The notes under the pieces: model-generated | Database searches by the model: none | The model's input: only the letters and a program-made list of their open reading frames with translations | What the model was told of the DNA's origin: nothing | Translations under genes and position numbers: made by a program | Shown: positions 6,825 through 13,987 of the stretch, piece by piece | How the letters are laid out: each line of letters opens with the position of its first letter | Position numbering within the stretch: position 1 is the stretch's first letter | DNA from: Flavobacteriales bacterium | GTDB taxonomy: Bacteria; Bacteroidota; Bacteroidia; Flavobacteriales; TMED113 | Assembly: GCA_002696965.1 (NCBI GenBank) | Contig: NZUB01000024.1 | Coordinates: 1 to 13,987 of the forward strand | Length of the DNA stretch: 13,987 bases | Direction: 5' to 3'

Positions 6825-8263
6825 TGAATACAAATACAACAAAATATGAAACTATTGTTGGACTAGAAGTACACGTTCAGCTGTCTACAAAATCAAAAGC
6901 CTATTGCAGTGATTTGAATAAATTTGGAGAGTCACCAAATACTTGCATTAGTCCAATATCATTGGGTTATCCAGGAACTCTGCCCAAAATAAACAAAGAG
7001 GTAATTAAAAGTGCTGTTAAGCTCGGATTAGCACTCAATTGCAACATTACAGAACACAATGTATACTCTAGAAAAAACTACTTCTATCCAGATCTACCAA
7101 AAGGATACCAAATCACACAAGACAAAACTCCTATCTGTACTGGAGGTTATGTTGAATTAAATGATAATAAAAAAATTCAACTTACAAGAATTCATATGGA
7201 AGAGGATGCTGGAAAAAGTATACATGATCTAGATCCTGATCATTCACTTATTGATTTTAATCGCGCCGGAGTAGCTCTATTAGAGATTGTTTCAGAACCT
7301 GAAATCAGATCACCTGAAGAAGCCTACTCATATCTTCAAGAGATACGTAAATTAGTAAGGCATCTAGAAATATCAAACGGTAATATGGAAGAAGGTAGTC
7401 TCAGGTGTGATGCCAATATATCTGTAAGACCCAAAGGAACAAAAGAATTAAGAAACAGAGTTGAAGTTAAAAACATCAACTCATTCAAAAATGTTATGAA
7501 GGCAATTAATTTAGAGGTTGAAAGACAAATTAATTGTTATAATAATAATACTGCTGTAGATCAAGAAACAAGAAATTATAATGCTGCTTCAAACACCACA
7601 ACAGTATTAAGAAGCAAAGAAGATGCTCACGACTACAGATATTTTACAGAGCCGGACATACCTCCTATGGTGATTAGCAAGCAATATATTGAGGATGTTA
7701 AAAGTGAGATGCCTACCCTACCCAAAGAAAGATTTATAGAATATACTACACGATTTCAATTAAGTGAATATGATGCCAAATTATTATCTGAAGACAAGTC
7801 TCTATCTGATTTTTTTAACCAAATTATTACACATACTAAAAACTACAAGACAGTCGCAAATTTACTAATGGGTATAATTAAATCTTACATTAATGAAAAG
7901 TCAATAGCTATTTCTGATCTTAAAATAACAGCAGAACACTTAGCTGAACTGGCTAATATGATAAGTGAAAACAAAGTCAACAATCTAATCGTTTCTAAAA
8001 AATTATTTCCAGAAATGATTAAAAGTCTTAAGTCTCCAATTACTATAGCCAATGAAAATGGTTGGGTCCAAGAAGACAATACACAATTAATTGAAAAACT
8101 AGTAGAGAAAGTCATGGTAAAGCATCCAGATAAAGTGGTAGCATATCAAAATGGGAACACCAATTTAATAGGTATGTTTATGGGTGAAATCATGCGAGAG
8201 TCTAAAGGGCAATTAAACCCTAAAAAAATTAATGAAATACTAAAAAATAAATTAAGTAAATAA
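6824..8263 (+). CDS. gatB: Aspartyl/glutamyl-tRNA(Asn/Gln) amidotransferase subunit B
   Basis: GatB is the kinase/tRNA-binding subunit of the GatCAB complex, which converts Glu-tRNA(Gln) to Gln-tRNA(Gln) (and Asp-tRNA(Asn) to Asn-tRNA(Asn)) in the cytoplasm. The 479-residue length is normal. Motifs in order: IVGLEVHVQL (11-20), the NYFYPDLPKGYQITQ segment (85-99), EEGSLRCDANISVRPKG (189-205), VEVKNINSF (213-221) and KEDAHDYRYFTEPDIPP (265-281). The helical and YqeY-like C-terminal domains follow (about 297-479, ending HPDKVVAYQNGN...GQLNPKKINEILK). The Cys-rich zinc site of many GatB proteins (C-x-C...C-P-x-C) reads AYCSD...NTCISPISLG here, so most zinc ligands are absent; to my knowledge this is usual for Bacteroidota. 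The start ATG overlaps the preceding stop by one base (TAATG). gatA and gatC are not in the window. Confidence 0.97.
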   Translation: MNTNTTKYETIVGLEVHVQLSTKSKAYCSDLNKFGESPNTCISPISLGYPGTLPKINKEVIKSAVKLGLALNCNITEHNVYSRKNYFYPDLPKGYQITQDKTPICTGGYVELNDNKKIQLTRIHMEEDAGKSIHDLDPDHSLIDFNRAGVALLEIVSEPEIRSPEEAYSYLQEIRKLVRHLEISNGNMEEGSLRCDANISVRPKGTKELRNRVEVKNINSFKNVMKAINLEVERQINCYNNNTAVDQETRNYNAASNTTTVLRSKEDAHDYRYFTEPDIPPMVISKQYIEDVKSEMPTLPKERFIEYTTRFQLSEYDAKLLSEDKSLSDFFNQIITHTKNYKTVANLLMGIIKSYINEKSIAISDLKITAEHLAELANMISENKVNNLIVSKKLFPEMIKSLKSPITIANENGWVQEDNTQLIEKLVEKVMVKHPDKVVAYQNGNTNLIGMFMGEIMRESKGQLNPKKINEILKNKLSK

Positions 8264-9387
8264 TGAAAGCTATTTTGAAAATTTTAATTGTAATCTTACT
8301 CATTGGTTGCAACACTAATAAAAACAGTTTTACTATAAATGCAAATACTGATAGAGTCGGTGATGCCATTCTATTAAAGATAGATCCTGTAGAAAATAAC
8401 ATTGACACCACCAGTATCAAAAATGGAAAATTTTCTTTTAAAAAAACTATTGAAGAAGAAGAACTATACAGACTCAAATTTCATGACGGCTCATCATTTG
8501 ATATACTTGTAGATAAAGGAGAAAATATTATAATTGATTACCAAGAAGACCAACTAAGTATTACAGGTTCCAGTGGCACAAATAAAATCATGGACATCGA
8601 TAATAATCTTTTGAATTTACTAATGTTTCGAGACTCCATTACTAAAGAATTACAAGGACTTGCTAATAGTGTAGACTATGAAGAAAAAGTAGCTATGTAT
8701 AGAGAAGCATTTTTTGATAAGTTGGCTATGCATCAGGAATACTTAAAGGAATTTATTAAGAATAATAAAGAATCTAAGGTGTGTTTAATAGCACTATTTC
8801 AAGAATATGGCCAATCATCACCGGTGATGACTGTAGATGAACACTTAGAGGTTTTTGACATGGTGCTAGAAAATTTAAAAACCAACTTTCCTAATTCCAA
8901 TCACATCACTTTACTTGAGGAGCAAATAGAAATATTTAGGCCCCTAGCATACGGGCAACCAGCACCAGATTTTACACTACCTAATCAAAATAATCAATCT
9001 ATATCACTTTCAGATTTTAAAAATAAAGTGGTATTAATTGATTTTTGGGCTTCATGGTGCAAACCATGTAGAATGGAAAATCCTAAGCTTGTCAAATTAT
9101 ATGAAAAATACTCCAATAATGACTTTGAGATTATCAGTGTCTCATTAGACGGTACCGCAAGACAACAAGACTCAAAATCTGCCTGGCTAAAAGCTATAAA
9201 AGATGATAACCTATCAGCCTGGATTCATTTAAGCGAACTAAAAGGTTGGGAAACTTATGTTAGAGAACTTTATAATTTTAATTCTATTCCATACACCGTT
9301 TTAGTAGATAAAGAAGGAAAGATAGTTGCAAAAAATTTAAGAGGTGTAGATTTAGAACTTAGAATTAAAAAATTAATTGATGGCTAA
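8263..9387 (+). CDS. TlpA-like thiol-disulfide lipoprotein with DUF4369-type N-terminus
   Basis: The 374-residue protein begins with a lipoprotein signal, MKAILKILIVILLIGC, with Cys16 as the acylated residue. The next residues (NTNKN) lack the acidic Lys-Asp/Glu surface-export signal described for Bacteroidota lipoproteins, so a periplasm-facing anchor is likely. Residues about 22-105 form a beta-rich DUF4369-like domain (DAILLKI...NGKFSFKKTI...GENIIIDY). A helical linker (about 108-226) follows, then a thioredoxin-fold AhpC/TSA-TlpA domain (about 228-374) with GQPAPDFTLP (231-240), the redox motif WCKPC (265-269, Cys266/Cys269) and the cis-Pro343 in NSIPYTVLVD. Such proteins reduce or reshuffle disulfides in periplasmic substrates, for example in cytochrome c maturation or oxidative stress; the substrate is unknown. 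It overlaps gatB by one base (TAATG) and lpxH by eight bases. One extra cysteine (Cys174) lies in the linker. Confidence 0.93.
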   Translation: MKAILKILIVILLIGCNTNKNSFTINANTDRVGDAILLKIDPVENNIDTTSIKNGKFSFKKTIEEEELYRLKFHDGSSFDILVDKGENIIIDYQEDQLSITGSSGTNKIMDIDNNLLNLLMFRDSITKELQGLANSVDYEEKVAMYREAFFDKLAMHQEYLKEFIKNNKESKVCLIALFQEYGQSSPVMTVDEHLEVFDMVLENLKTNFPNSNHITLLEEQIEIFRPLAYGQPAPDFTLPNQNNQSISLSDFKNKVVLIDFWASWCKPCRMENPKLVKLYEKYSNNDFEIISVSLDGTARQQDSKSAWLKAIKDDNLSAWIHLSELKGWETYVRELYNFNSIPYTVLVDKEGKIVAKNLRGVDLELRIKKLIDG

Positions 9388-10117
9388 AAAAGATAAAGTT
9401 TATTTTGCTTCTGATTTCCATCTTGGTAGCCCTAGTCATGATGAAAGCATTGAAAGAGAAAAAAAAATATGTCAATGGCTAGATAGTATTTCAGATGACG
9501 CAAAAGAAATCTATTTAGTTGGAGACATTTTCGACTTTTGGTTTGAATATAAAATGGTTATTCCAAAAGGCTTTGAAAGATTAAAAGGTAAACTAGCAAA
9601 TTTTACAGATCAAGGCATAAAAATCCATTTTTTCCCAGGAAACCACGACCTATGGACATTTGGATATTTAGAAAAAGAGCTAGGTCTAATAGTTCATAAA
9701 AAACCATTAATCACCAAAATTGGTGATAAAACATTTTACATTTGCCATGGAGATGGATTAGGAAACACAGATCTGAAATACAAATTTTTAAAATCTATTT
9801 TTTCAAGTCCGATTTGTCAATGGCTTTTTTCAAAGATCAACCCCAATACAGGAATTAAACTAGCACAAACTTGGTCAAAGTTAAGTAGAAAAAAAGGGGG
9901 GCAATTTAACAAAGAAGATTTACGAAAATCCCTTGTCAAATATTCTAAAGAAATACTTACTAACAATGATATCAACTACTTTATTTTTGGACATATTCAT
10001 GAGCCAATAGAGATAGAACTAAGCAAGAAATCAAAATACATCAATCTTGGTGATTGGATTACTCATTTTTCTTACCTAGAATTTCACAAAAGTACTCTGT
10101 TATTTAAATATTTTTAA
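9380..10117 (+). CDS. lpxH: UDP-2,3-diacylglucosamine diphosphatase (lipid A synthesis)
   Basis: LpxH hydrolyses UDP-2,3-diacylglucosamine to lipid X plus UMP, the fourth lipid A step, at the inner membrane surface. The 245-residue product shows the calcineurin-type dimetal phosphoesterase set: SDFHLGS with Asp12 and His14, VGDIFDFWFE with Asp49, PGNHDLW with Asn88/His89, CHGDGLG with His123, and FGHIHEP with His205/His207. The length is normal for LpxH. A TTG at 9377 is also in frame, but the ATG at 9380 gives the natural MAKKDKVYFASD start and is preferred. The start lies inside the end of the thioredoxin-lipoprotein gene (8-bp overlap), so translation is probably coupled. It closes the plus-strand chain that lpxK opens. 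Confidence 0.94.
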   Translation: MAKKDKVYFASDFHLGSPSHDESIEREKKICQWLDSISDDAKEIYLVGDIFDFWFEYKMVIPKGFERLKGKLANFTDQGIKIHFFPGNHDLWTFGYLEKELGLIVHKKPLITKIGDKTFYICHGDGLGNTDLKYKFLKSIFSSPICQWLFSKINPNTGIKLAQTWSKLSRKKGGQFNKEDLRKSLVKYSKEILTNNDINYFIFGHIHEPIEIELSKKSKYINLGDWITHFSYLEFHKSTLLFKYF

Positions 10118-10124
10118 CTACTTT

Positions 10125-10153
10125 TAATAGATTGAATCAAACTCTATTATTTT
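10125..10153 (+). terminator. Weak candidate terminator after lpxH
   Basis: TAATAGA at 10125-10131 and TCTATTA at 10143-10149 can pair as a 7-bp stem around an 11-nt loop and are followed by TTTT at 10150-10153. The stem is nearly all A/T and the T-run short, so it would be a poor intrinsic terminator. It lies in the 43-bp gap between lpxH and the giant surface-protein gene, the only real gap downstream of 4400, and may separate the two transcription units only partially. Confidence 0.3.
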
Positions 10154-10160
10154 GAATAGT

Positions 10161-13100
10161 ATGTCGTATATAAAAAGAGAGAATCTGAAAGCTATTAATG
10201 TCTACAATATATTGTTGTATTTGATTTTAATTTGCTTTTCATTTCCTAACAATTTGTTAGCATGTGATACTACGCCTAGTATGGAAGGAACTATTCTTAG
10301 TCAAAACAATAATGGCAGTTATGAAATGGCAATCTCCATATGTATAGGAACAGGGGGCTCAGCAGATGGTTTTGAACTCTATTTTAATAATGTCGGTATA
10401 GATATTACTGCTGTATCTGTAAATGAAATCACCTCTCCATCTGGAAATACTGCAGAAGTTAATATAGTGAATGGAGAATTAATTGCTACTTATGCAAATT
10501 ATGCAAATGATGGAACTTACTTCCTTTTAAATGCATTTAATGGTTCTGGTCAATACTACCCATACCCTTCTAATTGTATAGATTTTGAAATTACAGTAAG
10601 TGGAAACCCTGAAGGTGCAACTTTACAAGCATCTGGAATAAATGAGGACTGTATAGGATATACTCAATCAAATGTTTATCTAACTACATCAAACCCTGTC
10701 ACAGGACCTTCCTGCTTGCCTAACTACGAAGCAACAAATAATACTTTAATTAATTCCAATATGTCTAATGCTACTGCCAATTGCAGTAGTGTTGCCGGAC
10801 TATTATATAATGATGAAATAATTCAACTCAATATCACAGAAGAATCAAATTACAATTTTGAATTAAGCCAAACATCTGGAGACTCCTTTGGTGAATCCTG
10901 GCTAACTATTGCAAATGAATGTTGCGGATCCATAATTGCACAGAATTCAGAGTTTAATTCTCAAAATAATTTCTTAATTACAAGTTTATCTCCAGGCACT
11001 TATTATGCTATTATTGATATTGAAACTAATGAGTTTTTACCTGGAAACTACTCCTTTTCTATGCAACCAGAAAATTTAGGGTGCACCGACGAATCTGCTT
11101 GTAATTATGACGAAACAGCCAACACTGATGATGGATCTTGTGAATACACTTCTTGTGCTGGCTGTATGATAGAGTCAGCATGTAATTATGATTCTTCTTT
11201 GACTATTCCAGATAATGCTCAATGTACATTTGCTGAAACGTATTATGATTGTGATGGTAATTGTGTAATTGATACAGATGGTGATGGAATTTGCGATGAA
11301 TTAGAAATTGTAGGATGTCAAGATGATTCAGCATGTAACTATGATGATTCAGCAACTGATAGTGGGGCATGTGATTATTCATGTTTTGGATGTTTAGATG
11401 AAAATGCTTGTAATTATAATAATTGTAGTGATTCAGAGGGTAACCCTATTGATTGTACAGAAGATAATGGAACATGTGCATATCTAGATGAATGTTATCT
11501 TTGTGAAAATCAGCCAATTGAAGTTGCAGGATTTAATATAGATTGCATAAACGTCACACAGCCAATTTGTGCTGAAAGTAGCGGTATAATAACGATAAAT
11601 TGGTCAGACGTTCCAGATGACAGTTACCTGCTTTGCGAACTAATAGATGAAAATGGAGATGAATCAGATCAGAACATCGTCATCAATACTGCATTTGGTT
11701 CAGATGCGACAGACAATATTAATGGTCAAGATCAAATAACAGAAATACCAACAGGTCAATCATACGTATTGGCAATTGAAGACTTATTCACTTCAGTAGA
11801 ATACATTTTACCAATAGATATCATAATCGAAGAACCTGAATTTACTCAATTTGAGATTTTATATCCGTCATTTATTTCACAACCTCCATGTCCTGGAGCT
11901 GGTGGAACAATTGCTCTCTCTGAAGTAACTGGTGGGCCTGACACTCCAACTACATTATCAGATTTTAATTTTTATATCTCGTATGCTAATAATCCTCTCG
12001 CCCTACCAGAACCTATAAATCCAGAACCTGGCACTACCAATCAATTTAATATTGATTTTGATGATATTGATAATGACGGTTTTACAAGTATTGACTATTT
12101 AATTGAAATCTTTGCCATACATATTGAATCTGAATGCCTGACTCCTTCGTTAGAAATACAATTTGAAGAAGCTCCATATATAGATAGTGAATTGACAATT
12201 CATCATGAAACATGTCCAAATAGTCTTGATGGTGCTTTTGAACTAGAAATTCTAAGTACTAATGTGAATGACCCAATTTTAGTATGGGGAGAAGTTCTTG
12301 ATAATTTAACTATAGATGAGATGTTTACAGCATTTCCTATTGGTAGTCCAAACTTAGATTTAACTGGCGATTGGACTGAAGAGGATTTTCCAAATAATGC
12401 ATTTAATGGAGCTGGAGAAATAGATGGAAGACCATTTGTTTTAACCACAACTGTAGCTGCTTCAGGCTGTGAACTAGTAAATATAGGACCTGACAATCCG
12501 TTTTTATTATATACACTTGAAGAACCTAGTATTAATACTGATGATGTTACAATTAGTCAACCAGAATGTAATCTTTTGGATGAAGGTAGTCCTTTTTCAA
12601 CTTCTGATGATATACCAAATGGTGTAATTTCAATACCTTTTTCATCACTAACTGGAGGTCAAAATCTAAATGCTGTTTTCAACTTAAATCTTGGACCAAA
12701 TGACTGGACATACAATCTTATAAAAGACGGTTCTTTCTATCAAGCAAGTACCATTGTTAATAATAATATCACATGGGAAAACTTGGGAACAGGAGAATAC
12801 TGTGTAGAAATCATATATCCATCAATCGACATAACTTCAACCATAACTCTTCCTGAGGGCAGTATAGAGCATGAGGTTAATATAATTCAAGACCCGGGGT
12901 GTGGCACCATTTGCTTTGGCCCATTCAATCTTCAAGAGCCCGAAGATATCGATGTAATAGCAGAGGGAAACAGTGACGGAAATCTATGTGCTGACCAAGC
13001 AAATGGGATTATTGATATTTCAAGTGTTTCTGGAGGAACACCCTTTTTAAATAATACTGGTTTAGAAAATTATTTTCCAAATAATAATTCATCTAATGAA

Positions 13101-13987
13101 TACTATGAAATTAGTATCTATGATGAAAATCAAAACATAATAAGTTATAATGAAGATTTACCTGAAGGAACGTACTACTTGAGCTTAACTGACGCTAATG
13201 GTTGTCAAAGCCCAGCGCAAATGTTTACAATAACAGATCCTGAAGCTATGGATCTAACTCCGAATAGCTCAACGGGTAATCTCCCTGTGCTAATTGAAAA
13301 TGATGCACTATGTTTTGACGTTAATTCTGGATCATTAGAATTTGAGTTTAATCCCAATGGATTAGAATTAGCTAATGGTGAATTATCTGAACCATTCACA
13401 TACCAACTATCTAATTCGGAAGGAGACTTAGTAGAAACAATTACTGACCCTCTAACTTGTCCAACTGACTGCTATAATCATACTTTTTATAATCTATCTG
13501 AAGGAACATATCAATTACTAATATTTGACAATAGCTATAATACTAATCCCGAATCCAACTTCAGCTGCAGTGAATCAATTGATATATATATTGGAGAAGC
13601 GGATGAATTAATAATTACTCAAATAGATTTAGAAGATGCCTCTTGCTTTGGGTTTAGTGATGGATCTGCAGAAATTACCATCCAAGGAGGTACACCACCA
13701 TATGACTATGAATTCATTAGCAACAATGGGAACAATCTTACAGGTACCTTAAATAATAGTTCTGAAACTATAATTTACCCTAACCTGCCAGCTGGTGATT
13801 ATGAAATTACTATTACGGATGCCAATAACTGTCCTGTTACTGAAGATTTTATTATAAATCAGCCCACTGCTCCTCTTCAGGCTACAATCACGGTAACAGA
13901 TGCGCTTTGTGATGGAGCTAATGATGGATTTGCTAATGTAGAAATTACAGGAGGTACACCTTTCGCAGATGGATCATATACTATTGA
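10161..13987 (+). CDS. Giant secreted SprB-repeat surface protein (adhesin-like), 5' part cut by the window edge
   Basis: An open frame of 1275 codons runs from the ATG at 10161 to the edge without a stop. Residues 1-34 are a signal sequence (basic start, core ILLYLILICFSF) ending LLA-Cys35; this could be a signal peptidase I site or a poor lipobox. Residues about 35-180 are beta-rich with no family I recognise. Residues about 185-305 resemble a PPC-like beta-sandwich (LSPGTYYAIIDIE). Residues 307-439 are a Cys-rich block with four C-x(5)-A-C-N-Y repeats and a calcium-type motif DTDGDGICDE (371-380). Divergent beta repeats follow, becoming SprB-like (CxxxxDGxxxIxxxGGTPPY...LPAGDYEITITDANNC) at about 943-1030, 1162-1234 and from 1250 onward. 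SprB repeats belong to T9SS-exported gliding or adhesion proteins, so a C-terminal sorting domain is expected beyond the edge. The protein is strongly acidic and poor in Lys/Arg. A role in adhesion or motility is inference. Confidence 0.85.
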   Translation, partial: MSYIKRENLKAINVYNILLYLILICFSFPNNLLACDTTPSMEGTILSQNNNGSYEMAISICIGTGGSADGFELYFNNVGIDITAVSVNEITSPSGNTAEVNIVNGELIATYANYANDGTYFLLNAFNGSGQYYPYPSNCIDFEITVSGNPEGATLQASGINEDCIGYTQSNVYLTTSNPVTGPSCLPNYEATNNTLINSNMSNATANCSSVAGLLYNDEIIQLNITEESNYNFELSQTSGDSFGESWLTIANECCGSIIAQNSEFNSQNNFLITSLSPGTYYAIIDIETNEFLPGNYSFSMQPENLGCTDESACNYDETANTDDGSCEYTSCAGCMIESACNYDSSLTIPDNAQCTFAETYYDCDGNCVIDTDGDGICDELEIVGCQDDSACNYDDSATDSGACDYSCFGCLDENACNYNNCSDSEGNPIDCTEDNGTCAYLDECYLCENQPIEVAGFNIDCINVTQPICAESSGIITINWSDVPDDSYLLCELIDENGDESDQNIVINTAFGSDATDNINGQDQITEIPTGQSYVLAIEDLFTSVEYILPIDIIIEEPEFTQFEILYPSFISQPPCPGAGGTIALSEVTGGPDTPTTLSDFNFYISYANNPLALPEPINPEPGTTNQFNIDFDDIDNDGFTSIDYLIEIFAIHIESECLTPSLEIQFEEAPYIDSELTIHHETCPNSLDGAFELEILSTNVNDPILVWGEVLDNLTIDEMFTAFPIGSPNLDLTGDWTEEDFPNNAFNGAGEIDGRPFVLTTTVAASGCELVNIGPDNPFLLYTLEEPSINTDDVTISQPECNLLDEGSPFSTSDDIPNGVISIPFSSLTGGQNLNAVFNLNLGPNDWTYNLIKDGSFYQASTIVNNNITWENLGTGEYCVEIIYPSIDITSTITLPEGSIEHEVNIIQDPGCGTICFGPFNLQEPEDIDVIAEGNSDGNLCADQANGIIDISSVSGGTPFLNNTGLENYFPNNNSSNEYYEISIYDENQNIISYNEDLPEGTYYLSLTDANGCQSPAQMFTITDPEAMDLTPNSSTGNLPVLIENDALCFDVNSGSLEFEFNPNGLELANGELSEPFTYQLSNSEGDLVETITDPLTCPTDCYNHTFYNLSEGTYQLLIFDNSYNTNPESNFSCSESIDIYIGEADELIITQIDLEDASCFGFSDGSAEITIQGGTPPYDYEFISNNGNNLTGTLNNSSETIIYPNLPAGDYEITITDANNCPVTEDFIINQPTAPLQATITVTDALCDGANDGFANVEITGGTPFADGSYTI
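11079..11477 (+). repeat. Cys-rich tandem repeats C-x(5)-A-C-N-Y with a thrombospondin type 3-like calcium loop
   Basis: Four in-frame units share the core C-x(3)-[SN]-A-C-N-Y-[DN]: residues 308-317, 335-344, 386-395 and 411-420 of the giant protein. Unit one continues DDGSC and unit three DSGAC, the usual closing half of this repeat. Between units two and three lies CDGNCVIDTDGDGICDELE, a TSP3-like Asp-rich calcium motif. About 22 cysteines fall within 140 residues, implying several disulfides after export. The second and fourth units deviate by losing the regular spacing. Confidence 0.8.
13644..13987 (+). repeat. SprB-type repeats, second copy cut by the edge
   Basis: One complete unit spans residues 1162-1234 (13644-13862): it opens CFGFSDGSAEITIQGGTPPY, has the closing LPAGDYEITITDANNC, and ends with IINQP. 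The next opens at Cys1250 (13908) with CDGANDGFANVEITGGTP and leaves the window. An earlier diverged unit occupies about residues 943-1030 (SGGTPF...LPEGTYYLSLTDANGC). The most regular units are nearest the edge, so more copies are expected downstream. Confidence 0.85.

Noticed and set aside
7885..8115. Minus-strand open frame inside gatB
   Set aside because: It lies wholly antisense to the conserved YqeY-like domain of GatB.
8229..8477. Minus-strand hydrophobic open frame across the gatB / thioredoxin-lipoprotein junction
   Set aside because: The hydrophobic look comes from reading Lys/Glu/Asn-rich codons and the lipoprotein signal backwards; both plus-strand genes are well supported.
12203..12496. 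Minus-strand open frame within the giant surface-protein gene
   Set aside because: The plus-strand frame is continuous for 1275 codons with family motifs on both sides; this one is an antisense shadow.
13205..13399. Second minus-strand open frame within the giant surface-protein gene
   Set aside because: Same reasoning; it overlaps a diverged SprB-like segment on the plus strand.
1..13987. CRISPR array, insertion sequence, tRNA, rRNA or toxin-antitoxin pair
   Set aside because: No regularly spaced direct repeats outside coding sequence, no transposase motifs or terminal repeats, no cloverleaf-like segment and no intergenic space large enough; the longest gap is about 110 bp.

Overview
This window reads as a chromosomal segment of an AT-rich marine-type member of the Bacteroidota, most likely Flavobacteriales. 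The support is a C-terminal type IX secretion (T9SS) sorting domain, SprB-type repeats, a TlpA-like lipoprotein with a DUF4369-type N-terminus, an OmpP1/FadL-type 'hemin receptor' porin, very low GC by eye, and almost no Shine-Dalgarno sequences ahead of the starts. No genus can be assigned from the sequence alone.

Layout. At the left edge (1-33, minus strand) lie the first 11 codons of what looks like prolyl-tRNA synthetase. A divergent spacer leads into two plus-strand envelope genes: a secreted Tyr/Trp/His-rich protein with repeated WHSP motifs (144-1025) and an OmpP1/FadL-family outer-membrane barrel (1037-2482). Running towards them on the minus strand is a two-gene unit, a long-form Nif3-like dinuclear metal protein (3255-4352) followed 4 bp later by a coiled-coil C4 zinc-ribbon protein (2489-3250). 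The two converging units are only 6 bp apart.

From 4400 to 10117 runs a tightly packed plus-strand gene chain: lpxK (lipid A 4'-kinase), a T9SS-exported 'choice-of-anchor B' LVIVD-repeat protein, gatB (tRNA amidotransferase subunit B), a TlpA-like thioredoxin lipoprotein, and lpxH (UDP-2,3-diacylglucosamine pyrophosphatase). Junctions are a 1-bp gap, two TAATG-type 1-bp overlaps and an 8-bp overlap, so the genes are almost certainly co-transcribed and probably translationally coupled. The chain mixes two lipid A synthesis steps, translation fidelity, envelope redox and a secreted protein.

From 10161 to the right edge is the 5' part (1275 codons, no stop reached) of a giant secreted surface protein. 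It has a signal sequence, a beta-rich N-terminal region, a Cys-rich block with four C-x(5)-A-C-N-Y repeats and one thrombospondin type 3-like calcium motif, and then SprB-type repeats that continue past the edge.

Most of the window is conserved housekeeping and envelope biogenesis. I see no mobile element, CRISPR array, tRNA, rRNA or clear defence system. The least explained parts are the aromatic WHSP-repeat protein, the mosaic giant adhesin and the placement of a T9SS cargo gene inside the lpxK-gatB-lpxH chain.
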